Source: Pithys albifrons albifrons (Eukaryota; Chordata; Aves; Passeriformes; Thamnophilidae). From it: a stretch of DNA of 64,000 nucleotides. The stretch is taken from NCBI RefSeq assembly GCF_047495875.1, contig NC_092458.1, positions 108,130,227 through 108,194,226 of the forward strand, written 5' to 3'. Shown piece after piece: positions 27,101-39,100 of the stretch; position 1 is the first letter of the stretch, and each line of letters starts with the position of its first letter. Both the position numbers and the translations under genes were made by a program. Under the pieces are notes generated by a model, which had not been told where the DNA came from, did no database searches, and saw only the letters and a list, made by a program, of their open reading frames with translations.

Positions 27101-30100
27101 CCTGGTTAAGTTAACTAAATGAAAATATCAGAATAAGAGGAAGTGAACATAGTAAATGAACTGTGCTGCTGCTGCGGATCCTGCGTGAGGCTTTTAATCA
27201 TCTGCTCCATAGAACAGCATCAAAGATATTTTTTAAGAGACATCATGTAGCTTGAATAGTATATATATATATAAATCTGAAGAATAAGTTCAGTGAGAAT
27301 ACATTTTTTAACATATAAAAGTACTGAAAATGAACAGGAAAATTTTAGCATTTCACTAGTCTCCCATTTTTATTTCTGGAGAAAAGAGAGCCCTTAAATA
27401 TACAAAGCTACACTGCTACATAGCTTGCAAAATCAGTTATGTTTATCTCACTGGAGTTACTCCAGATATACAGTGCATATGGGAGTCCCTAAAATGAGAC
27501 TCTGGCTCGGCAAACATGAAAGTGGAAGGCAGGAGGAGATAAATTTGATATGATTGCAGAACTGTTTTCCTTCCCTGCTCAAGGCTGAGGAGTTGTTATG
27601 ACACATCTGTTCAGCACGCAGAGCAGGTAGGAGTTACATGGCATACAGTAGTTTTATCACAACAGATGGAATAATTTTGATTATAAAAGTTAAAGACAAA
27701 AGAATGCCAAGTTTGTCACTTCACTTGTTGTGGTGTGTCTTAAAGCAGTTGTCATCAGTGGGTACCTCAAGGGGACACTTGCTTGCGTTTGAGAATTAGA
27801 CCTGATTTAATGTTTTGGAACAGACATTCATAGAACAGCCCATTTCAAGGCAATAACATTTTTTCATCTGGTTTCTCTTTTGTTTTTTTATTTTTTTAAA
27901 TTTTCTTTTTTTTAGGCAAAGCATATTCTTCCTCTCAGAGACCTCGGCCAAGCAGTCCTTTTTCTACTGACAGCAACACCAGTGCAGCTGTCAATCAGGG
28001 TCAGAGGCCAAGGCCCACTAAAAAACACAAGGGAGGACGGTTGGAGCAGCCCCCTTTGCCCCATCGTAGGGAAGGAATCACAGATGGTAAGTGTTGTGGT
28101 GAGGGCCCTGATGAAAACCTGCAACAAGCAGGTGTGCATAGTGGGAGAAAGCAAAGCAATCTTCTAAGAAATGTAGGTTATAGTGAATTATTGGTTTGTT
28201 GAGGTGGGGTCCCCAGCTTGCCTTGTGAGCAATACTGCAACACTGGCAGTGTGGAGCTTGGCAAAGTGAGTCTTCAAGGAGCCTTTCTTCATTTCAGCTC
28301 AGAACACATTAGCATCTCTTAGGTGTGCTCAGTGTAAATCTTACCTAAAAATGACTGCGTTGCACAGGAGCTGACATTAAAAAATGGCCTGTGGGTAATT
28401 TTACACTAAATGAAGGTAACCCCACCAGCAGTAGCAGTATGCCAAGAATTCCTAAGGAGCAGCATGGACCCGCTCCCACAGCACTGTTTGCTGTGTGCTT
28501 TTTGACAGACACTCAACAGCTACAGCAACACCCGCCAGGCTTTTCCCATGGTTCTGCCTCACATCTTGTCAATGCTGCTTCACTATTGACATCCACTGAC
28601 CTCAGTGACTTTGTTTCCCTCCTTTACATCTCTGCTTCTTTCTGACCACTGCTTCCCATCTGGAAATACCAGACTCTTCTAATGACTAAGATCATCTCTG
28701 TCTTCCAGTATCTTTGTCTACTCCTCTTGAGTCTGGTCAAAAGACACAATTACTGCCTGCTACTCTTTGAGGAAGACTGCGTAGGAAGGTGGTTGGCTGA
28801 CCACCTCCCCTCATTTCTTCTCTCCCTGACTTTGCACTTGTAGGTGTTGAAATGATCAGAGGGGAGAAGGAGGCACATGAAAAAACACCACTGAGGATGT
28901 CTGTAATGCCATTCAGGTGGAGATGTGATCACTTTCCTCATGCTGACCTCTCTTTCAGTGTTCAAAGCAGGGCAATTCTGAGAGGTAGAGTGTCACACAT
29001 GCCTCAGTGGCTCTCCTAACACTATCTGGACCACAGGAGTGACTGTGATGCCAGTGAGTCTATCCCTTAATCTTTAGTACACCTTGTCAAATCTTTTGGT
29101 GTATGGGAAAGGTGTAAAAATAAAATTTAAAAAATACTCTAGATTTTAGTATCAACATCCTCCTTATACTTAGCAAAAATTATTTGAGAATCATAAAATC
29201 ATAGAATATCTCAAGTTGAAAGGAACCCATAAGAATTATCAAATCCAACTCACTTCTTTATCTTCTTTGGACACATAATGTAATAAATAGATTTGACAGT
29301 ATATTTAGATTGATTTTTTTATATATAATGTGCTGTTTATTAGTCTAGGTACATGTATAAAATATATTAATAGCTTGCAAGGTAGACTGTGGCCATCAAA
29401 ACCACCAGAGCTTGCTCTCAATCATGTTATCAGGTTTAAAGATTCAATTTTGCAGTATCCTCTGGCAGAATCCTTGTTTGCCAGACCACAAAGATGGAGA
29501 ACAAATTCCAGAAGGAAAAATCTTCACCAAATGGGTTATTGTTGCATCTCATGCTTTATGGCTTACTCTCACTGCCATATTATTTGTGGAAACAATGTAA
29601 AGTAGCTTAGATTCACTCATATAGATCTGAATTGGTTTAAACATTAATACCCTGCCCTTCTAGATGTATTTCAGGGGCCTCTCTACTACACAGATCCAAT
29701 AAATAGATGTGTGCATGAGAACAGTAACTGGGAATCGTGGGTGGCCCTTGCGGTGCTGGCCACAGTGCAAGTGTTAATCCTTCTGCTTGGCACATTCTGT
29801 CACCGAGAACTATGAGAATTTTGGGCCACAAATTCAGTGTACTGTGAGTTTGTAGTTCACTTACTATAGTGGGATCTTAATCCTGCTTTTAAATGCTATT
29901 GCTATAGAAATGTTTCACAATAATATGGGTACTAGAAAATTAATGGGAGTCCAGTTCAGGACATGAGATAGATGGAAGTGTGAGTCCACAGAGAGTGACT
30001 CCATTATGAAATTTGCCATTGTTTTTAATTAGTGAAAGAGATAAAATTTTATGATTTATTTAAAAAGAGGAACCTCCTATTGTTTTTTATTTAACCCTAG

Positions 30101-33100
30101 TAAAATACTAATCTTGCTGGAGTTTCTTTGGTATTTTTGAGTCAGAATGCCAATTATGTACTATTTCCTTCAACATTTCAGACACAGGCAGTAACCAGAA
30201 CACCTTTTGGATGCCATTAGATTAACATTGTCTCTTATAAACCTAGTTAAAATGCTTACTATATGCTCCAAAAATTTATAATATTCTGGAGCAATAGAGG
30301 AACCTTTTCCATTCAGTATTAACACAGGAACAAACACAAATGGTACTGTTTTTACACTTCAGCTCCTCCTGAATATGAGTCACTAAACTGTAATGGCAAG
30401 TCTGAGTCATAGTTAAATTTGCAAAAAGATCATTTGTCAATTAAGGAAGCTGCCACCTGCATGTATGTAAACAATTGAATTTAGGAAACTCTGGTACAGA
30501 GAAATTAAAAATGATAACTGGATGCTTTCAGTGGAATATTGCAATGAACTTTACAAAGAGAGACAATACCACTATGCTTAAACTGTAGTTAGACAAAGCA
30601 AGTTAGAGAACCTCAGATAGGTCCAGCAGTTCTAAACACAAATCCAGGGCAGTCTGTTCAGCCCTCGGCTGTTATGGTTTCAGTGGGAAGCATCACTATA
30701 CATTTTCTCCTCTTTTTCAGATGTCTCAAATCCATTCCCTTGTAACTGCTTCCTCTTGAATTTTTCATGTGAGAACATATTTGGTTTGTCAGTTGTTTTC
30801 AAATTCCCAAGTTGGCTGAGTCCTAGTATCCTGTGTTTAAGTCTCATCACATACCGGATATCTGTCATTTTAAGTTTTCATTGACAAAATAAGCTCCAGC
30901 TAAGTCCTTTCTCTGCCCAATCCCACATACATCCTGAGCACTTCCCCTGTGTTAACTGTAACCATGTGGGACAGTGCAAAAGACCTACGAAACTGTAATA
31001 TTTAACACATAGCACACACATCTCAGACCATGTAAGAATATGAGGGTTCACCTTCATGCTTACTTTTGACAGCAATCCACACAAATCCCCTAAAAGCCTG
31101 CTGCTTCATTTTCTTCAGCTGCAGGTCAGAATCCTCTCGAGACTGACTCTAGATGGAGTCTTTATATTTGTCTTGCTGTATAACTTGTTTTTTTTAACTT
31201 CCACATCCTGAAAGACCATAGAGGCAACAGCAAATCCACAGAGGAAGAATATGTTATGAATCCCTCAGGTGATAAAAACTTTCATTTTGAGCTCACAGTC
31301 CACCATTAAAAAAAAACAAAAAACAAACAAAAACAAAAAAAAAAGAAAAAAAGAAAAAAAAAGAGGTTTGTAGTTCCAGTGTTCAAGGAATAATTTCTGT
31401 TCCTGCAAACAATATATTCACAAATTGCAGAACATGCAGAACAGTGGAATCTGTCTTATAGTTTGTGGCACGGTAACTGTGTGACTAAATTTAAAAGCTC
31501 TTCCTTTGCTGAGCATGATATGCAAAAGAAACAAAGAGGAGGCAGATGGGAAATATGCTTTTGGGGCTAAAAAGGAGAACTGGAATATAAGACTTCTGTC
31601 AGCTTGGCCACTGTCTTCCTACTGGGTATTAAAATTCAATTTTTCCTAAGGTAGTTCACTGTAGAGAAGATGCTTATCTTCTGACCCTAGGTAGTTGTTC
31701 AGAGGGTTATTGAATGTCACAGTAATTATCACCCCTAGGAAATTAGGTTGCTGGCACAGGAAGAAGTATGCGTCCTAATACCTGTAGGTTCTGTAACTTG
31801 CTGCTTTTTCCAGTTAATAATGAGAAGCTGTGACAAAGTTTGACTATATCTGAATCACTATCCAATAGTCTGCTTTCCAAAGGAGGGCTGGAGCAATTCC
31901 AGGACGAATATCTATCTCCCCCTCATTAGGCACTCTGTGCTTCACAATCACAATCCCTCCATTACTAAATCAGTAAGACCATTACCATCCCCCCCACCCC
32001 CACTGCACTTATGAATTGCCTCACAGGTTTCATAATCCTGCCATTAGAGGCTCCAAGTGATAGTCTGGATGGCATCCCACTGGCCTAGGAAGTTACGGGC
32101 TCAGTGTGGGTTTTCAGGTATTTTATCTGGCACCTGAAAAGAAATGTGATTTAGATGGAAGTAGGGTGATAATCAGTGTTACCACTCTGGGTATCCTCAC
32201 TGAAAATCGCACTGAAGTCCCTAAATTTCTAAATTCAAAACTTCTCTGGAGCGATTGACCTGGTGGAATGAGTTGGATTGCCTCTATGTGCTAAAAAGTC
32301 TATCAGGGTCTGAGACCACTAATTCAGCTGATATTCTGTCACTGCTTTACTAGGGGTAGGAGAGGAAAGACAATTCTCTGTCATGCTGGAGGAAGAAACT
32401 CATGACTCTGGATGCATGGAATCTTTCTGTTTGCCCAGACAAGATAAAAGAGCAAATTTAGTAATTTACCTAAGACAGAAGGTTTACATTACAGGTTGTG
32501 AGTTGTAGAGCAAATAAAAAGCCGCATTTCCAAATGAACTCTCTTCCAGTTTCTTTTATTAAAAATAGCAGGTACGTGTTACTGTGACAGTCAACCTGAG
32601 TAAGAAGGTGAAGAAGCAAGCAGTTTAGTCAGGTGATGTTTGGCTACAGTTAGTAACTGTTCTTACAGATCTCTTCAGACATGTAACACAGTTGAGTAAA
32701 TCTGTAAGTGGGCTGGAGCCAGTTTATCTTAATTCCATAGTACCTGTAATGCTTCTTGAACTCTGTGAAGCTTCATTTAGAAGATAAATCTTATTATTCA
32801 CTTCAACTCATCCATAGGTCTAAAACAGCCAAAGAACTTTACAAACATGCTGTCTCATTTCACTTCTATGCATGTCAGTCTTTATGCTCAATTTTTGGGT
32901 GGATAAAAGCAAGAATCAGCTTAACAGTAGATCAGCAGCATAACTATAGTAATTCCAGGAGTTGCATCTACCTCTATGACGTTCAGTACGGTTTAAGTAC
33001 AAACCTTCTTTCCTTTTAAGTATCTAATTAATAACAACTATTAGATGGCAATTTCTGAAGAAGGGTACTCTATTTAAAGTTTAATACTGCAATAATTTGA

Positions 33101-36100
33101 ACTTATTTTTTTCTATTATACTGCTTGAAAATTTTGTTTATATTGAATGCTAAATATTTTATCTGGGCAAATTGCAAAGTTCGATGTCATGTTATGATTG
33201 TGTTTATTGGATTCAATGCATCCCCACAAAGTGCTTCTAAATCACAACTTCAGTAATCTCTATTTCAGATTGCATAAGTAGATGCCAGTGTTGTGGTTCT
33301 GTACGTTAACTGGTTATGTCGCAGTAAAATCAATTATAAGAAATGCCATTTTGGAAGCCAACACTATAAAGCAATTTTAACTTTGGCAAGCTCCCACACC
33401 CTCCTGCTTCCACCTACAGTAATTCAAGTATAGTCATTGTCATGAAAGGTCACATCTATATTCATAATGAAAAATTTCTCAAATAAATTAGTGCTGAACA
33501 TAAAGCATGCACTAAGCTCACTGACACATTATTATAAGGCTGTTCTTGCCAGAATGTAGTTATCTTAATCGAGGCATAGCACTGCAGCTGTGAGCAAAGG
33601 TACAGGAGCATCATCAGGTACAACTTCTTTCCCTTGTAAACACAAATAACCTGCACATCCTCATTTATCTGTAAGAGACAATGTTGTCTGGAATGACATC
33701 TCAGGAACTTTGAAAGCATTTCTGCTCCATATAAGAGGCACAAGTATTACCTCTTATAGCAAAGACATGAAAAAAATTCTATGTAGCATTATATAAAGTA
33801 TTATATAAAGCCGGATTACAGACTTTGAAATAAACTCCCTCCAAAGGCCTCAATTTATAAAATGAATTTTGGTTTCACTAGAGTTATAAACATCAGACTT
33901 CCCTGCAGGCCAAACAGGTTTTCTTTTCCATGCCTGTTACTGAGCCAAGTTCAATTCCGTGATAAACCTTCACAACACTGTAAGACAAAAAAGACTAGAA
34001 GACAGAACAGACATAAATCTACTGTAAACTAACAAAGGTTTAGTGAAGTCGATGGGGCTGCAGTGATTTGTTTGGGCTGTGCATTGACCCAAAACAAAAT
34101 TATCAGAAAGTTTTCCACATATAAGTATCTGCTATGGAGGAATTTTCATTATGATACTGAAGGCATTTCCATTTCTTATTATTTTTTTCTTAAATAATCT
34201 GAGGCTTTTCTGGATAATTATAAGTCTATCATATAGTTTACATGAAAATCTTACATTTAGAATTAAAATTATCCAGAGTCTATAATTACGTTGGGTCTAG
34301 AGCTAGTAAACAATGTACTTTTGTCTCCATAAATGTGAATAGAAAGTTGATCTTCAATTCTACAAGCATCTCAGTAGTCCAAGTGATAAACTAGAAAGGA
34401 ACAGGAGCTGTTAGAGACCGGACAAGTGTCTTTTGGTGCTAGCTGAGATTGTATTTTGAATAATTATCTTTGCAAGACTGCTAAACTGAAGAATGGCCAT
34501 CCTCTTGTCTGTTTAGGCTCTAGCTCTTCATTTACTTGAATAAAATGCTTATACATCATTTGGTGGTTCCATTTAAACACATTTGTCAGAGGTGTATTGA
34601 TGCTTTTTCAATGACGGTAATTTTTTGATTTTTTTCCCCTCCCAATTTTTACGGCATTTTATTCATTTTGATGACATTCTATATTGATTTTGTGTTTAAA
34701 CCTCAAGCTGAAAGTCAAGCCCAAAAATGGGGATGATGAAACAAGTCCCAATATAGTGGGGGAAATTGTCATCTGGCACAGGTCAGTTTTCCATTGCCTT
34801 TCTTAATTGCTTGCTGTGGCTGAACGAAACAGCTGGAGTACATCCCACAGAAAATAAATCTCATGCTTAGAAATGTCAGTCAGGGCTGAGAGTCTGTAAG
34901 TTTTTGTGTGTGTATGGCCAGTGGATTTTTTAGTTGAGGCACAGCGTGCGCAGAACTGGCCCCACCATTTAAGTCCTAAGCGTCCATTTGGCACAGCCGA
35001 GCGAGCTTGGACAGTGACAGTGAAGTCCTCGGGGTTGACCGTGCTTAGCCTCCAAGACCTGACGGGATCGGATGGCAGGGAGGCATTTAACTACCAGGGG
35101 ATGGTCCCGACTGAGACTCGAACTCAGGTCCTTGGGATTCAGAGTCCAGAGTGCTATCCATTACACCATGGGAACGCCCCCTGTCAGTTTTTAGAGAAGC
35201 TAGAAAGAGCTGGCAACACAGTAGCCTGAATAGAGAGCTATCATCAGATAAAACTACTTTTCTGATTAATATGAAATTTCTTCCCTTTAAAATCCACGAA
35301 TGGAGTGATTCATGCCGGTTGCGAGGGACTTTTCAGCATCAAATAGACCTGTTTCAATTTAAAAAAATAGTTCATCTCAATCTTATTCACGTTTTTTAGA
35401 TCTTCCACCACCACCTGACCCGCCCCCTGGTCAGGGTTTAAGGCAGCAGATAGTCCCCGGCCAGCGCGGAGGCTCGGCAGAGAGGAAAGGAAGCTCTCTT
35501 GAGAGGCAGCATGCTCCGAACGTAGATGAGACAAAGAGCTCCCTGGACCGGCAAGCTAGGACATCACTAGAGTGGCAGCGGCAACCCCAGGAGTGGATAA
35601 GCTCTACAGACCGCCAAGAGGATTTCAGGAAAGCCCAACACAAACAAGCCTTCGGATCAGGTGTGTGTGTGCTGCACCAGCCAAGGCGAGGCAGGCGCTT
35701 CTTGATGCTCCACCCTCTGCTGGGCGTTTCTGTATCTGGCAGGAGTCCAGGACCACCTCACACTTTTCTGTAAAAGCACTGGTGAGGTTAAGGCTGGAAA
35801 ATAAGAAAGGGCAAAGGGAAACGGGAGCTTGTGATCCAACTATTTTCCCTCCTGCAACAATGAAATCTCTTTAACACCTGATTCGGGGCATTCTTTACAG
35901 TGTTTGGGCAATTAATGATGTTGTAGAGCATAGTGAGGGAGCAAACAGGAATAGTTTCAGGCCAGCAGGGAAAGAGAAAGAGATTTCAAGAGTACCTTCT
36001 TTTAGATATATTTATTTATAAATACAGGGCCATATTTTCTAGTTCTTTCAACCTTCTTCTGAATTGGCAGCAGTCTTTTTTTTATGTCCAAAAGAAAGCT

Positions 36101-39100
36101 GATTCTTCTGAGCTACTGACATTCCTTCAAGCTGTATTTAAACCACAATCTTCTTCTTATTCAAGCATATGACAAAATAACACTCATCTCTTAGGCCCAG
36201 CAAGATGACAGCACAGGTTTTCACTTTCATACAGGACCTTCACATTCCCTCAAACTGACTTTATATCCTAAATGGATTTCAATTCTGTAAAAATGTGCAG
36301 AGGAGGCAATGCTGGGTTGGAGTGGTAGTTTTACAATATTTGCAACTTCCTTCTCTCAGCCTGATCTCAAATAAAAGCTTCTGTTTCAGCTTTTACCCTT
36401 ATACTGGGGTATTTTCTTTAACCCACTAATCACATGTCATCCTAGTGCAGTGCTGATTGGAGTGATACAAGAGGACAATTAAGAATTTTTTTTTAAATTA
36501 TACTGTATTTTGAGTTTTCTGTAGGGTTATGATGTTTCTTCAAATATATATGTAGCTCCCACTGTCACACTTGATGTATTCTTATAATCTATATTTTTTC
36601 TTTATTTTATTCTACAATTAATGCTCCCTGTTATTCTAGCACACTAATATCACTGACATTCTTAAAAAAATAGTAATATACAGGCAAATCTATCATAGGG
36701 GCACAATTTACTGAGTAAAGTCCTCCTAGGAACTATTGCTACCTGTATTTGCAATGTAACTATTTTAAATACAGTCCATACTTTAAAATACAATAATGGT
36801 GCTGTTAAAACCCCCTAATCTTTCAGCTACATAAACAAGTGAGTGGTTGTTCATGTTGTGAAATCATGATGTGAAGTCGTAGTTTAAAATTAGTGTGTGA
36901 AATTCTTGTTACTTGGTGAAATGGCAGTTTTAATTGCGAGGTGCAGGATGTACAAACACATAGAAAAACAGCTCAAATATTCTTTACACTTCTCATTTCT
37001 TTGTAATATTATTACTAAGAATGCTTCTCTGACCTGCTTAGCAAGAAGTCCTTTCTTTTTCCTCTGTCTCACAAGTGCACAAATAGAAGTTCTCAGTTAT
37101 TCTGTGATGCAGAGCTTATTCAGTAATAAAATTCCCATCCTGCAGGACATGCATTTATCTGTCCATAAATAAAGAGAACTTGATCTTGCCACTTCCAATG
37201 GTCTACACGAACATTGAATTTAGGACTGAAGTGATTACAAGTATCTTGTTGTTGTCAAATTCAGGATGATGGGAGCAAGTACATATCCTTTTATGCATTA
37301 AAAAAAACAACAACCAAACCAACATATTCCTCTGGGAGATATTATTGATTTATCCTGGTCTGAGGATTTCATAAAGTTTGTGCACAAGGTGGACTAGAGG
37401 TTTATATCTGTCCAAGTGCTTTCTCTGCCAGCCTCTTACACTACCAGCTTTCTTACTCTGTGTTCTTGTCTCTGATAGATTTAAGAAAGGTGACTGTTGT
37501 GCATGATGCTTGTTTATATTACTAAATTTGGGCATTTTAATAATATTAATTGTGCTTCTTACCTTTGCCTCTATTAATGGCAAAGATCTCTGCAAGTCTG
37601 TCCTGTCCCAGTTTTCAATATATTTTCAAAAAAAGTTATTATTAGCTATCAGCTTCCAGAAAATAGCTAATTTGCAGCTTCAGGGGTTTCATTCAGATGT
37701 TACCAAGCTGTGAGTGAAATTTAGAAAGCAAGACCTTTAGTTTGAAGTTGAATAGAGTAAAAATACCTGACTCTGGAAACCACGTTTCTACTGGTTGCTT
37801 TCAGTATAAACAAGATCACTGAGTTCGTGCCAGTGGTTTCATTGTACTGCAGTTACAGCACATCAAATACAACATTCTCACTACCTCTCTAAAGAAGGTA
37901 GTGCTAAATCAGGGTACAATAGTTTTGATAATATGAAAAGCCTTTCGGTTATTTTATGGGGTACAGAAACATTGTTACACACATATATTGTGATTTCATG
38001 GGGGTCAGAGCTATATCTTCAGATTAAAAGCTCATTACTTCAAAGAGAAAGGCATTAGCAAAGTTTCCCCATATTCTTTGTAGTCCTGGGGCATGTGGCA
38101 CTGTTTGGAGTGTTTAATAATTGTGAGCCCATTCTCAGGGGTTGGGACAATTACTTTTCATGTGCTGGAATGTTGTGTAAAACTTAGCCTTTATTTTGTG
38201 TCACAATTGCTTATTTTATGTATTGTATTTATTTCTTTGGGGCACAACAGATAATTTAACACACTCATATGCTCTATAATGATAATGGACTGCATATTTA
38301 TTCATGGTTGTTTTTCCTCAATATTTCATTGAACCCGAAGGAGGCCTTATCGTGAGTCCACAAACTAGAAAAACAAATCAATTGACCATATATGTCATCT
38401 TCCAACTCTTTTGCAATGCTAGTGACTTTTCATCCTCTAAAAATGTATCCAGCTTTCTGCTAAACTGATTTATGCTTCTTGCTTTATTGCTGCCTTAATG
38501 CAAGCAGTACCATATTTTAGCCAGCCTTTGGAAACCAGGTTTGCATCTGATTCTACTGTTAGGGCCTGATATATAAAGAACAAGTAACATAATTTAGGAG
38601 GCTGTGACTGTTAAATGCCACTTTACTATGTCTTTTGAGCATTTCTTTGTATTTCAGGAAGGACACCACACAGCACAAAACATTGATATGTCCCACAATG
38701 CAAATATTCCAGTCCCTTGGACAGGGCCAAAGTGAGATATTTTGGCAGGGAAAGAATTCAGCTGCCTGCCCTCTTCTGCAACAGGTGTACCTTGCAAACA
38801 GGGTCTGTTCAATAGCAGATCACATGGGGAATTCCCATGTCCTACTCTCATCAGCACATACAAAGAATGAAATTCTGCATTTCTTCCACAAATTTGTTCT
38901 CATTTTGAATTTCTCTAAGTTAATTGTACCTCTTCTGTGGCCTTTGCAAAGGCTTCAAGCTTGTGAATAAAAGCATTTTCATCTCCTCTTTCTTTCCAAC
39001 CATCCCCACCTGCTTTTCCATCTGTGTTCCTGCCCTCTGTCAAAGAAAATCCATTTCTCCTCATCAGATTGTTTAAGAGTGAAGACAATGGGAAAAGCAA

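Larger units (their letters stand above)
28087..35399 (+). other. ROBO2 intron (7.3 kb)
   Basis: Contains a short CR1 remnant (29187-29252), an A-rich tract (31308-31364) and the antisense composite SINE (34906-35180). The rest is AT-rich unique sequence with no second gene. Acceptor cgttttttag precedes exon 35400. Confidence 0.8.

Noticed and set aside
35103..35177. tRNA-Gln gene on the minus strand
   Set aside because: It has box A, box B and a CUG anticodon region, but the acceptor stem does not pair well and the sequence is fused to a 5S-like piece and SINE body within target-site duplications. It is the head of a retroposon.
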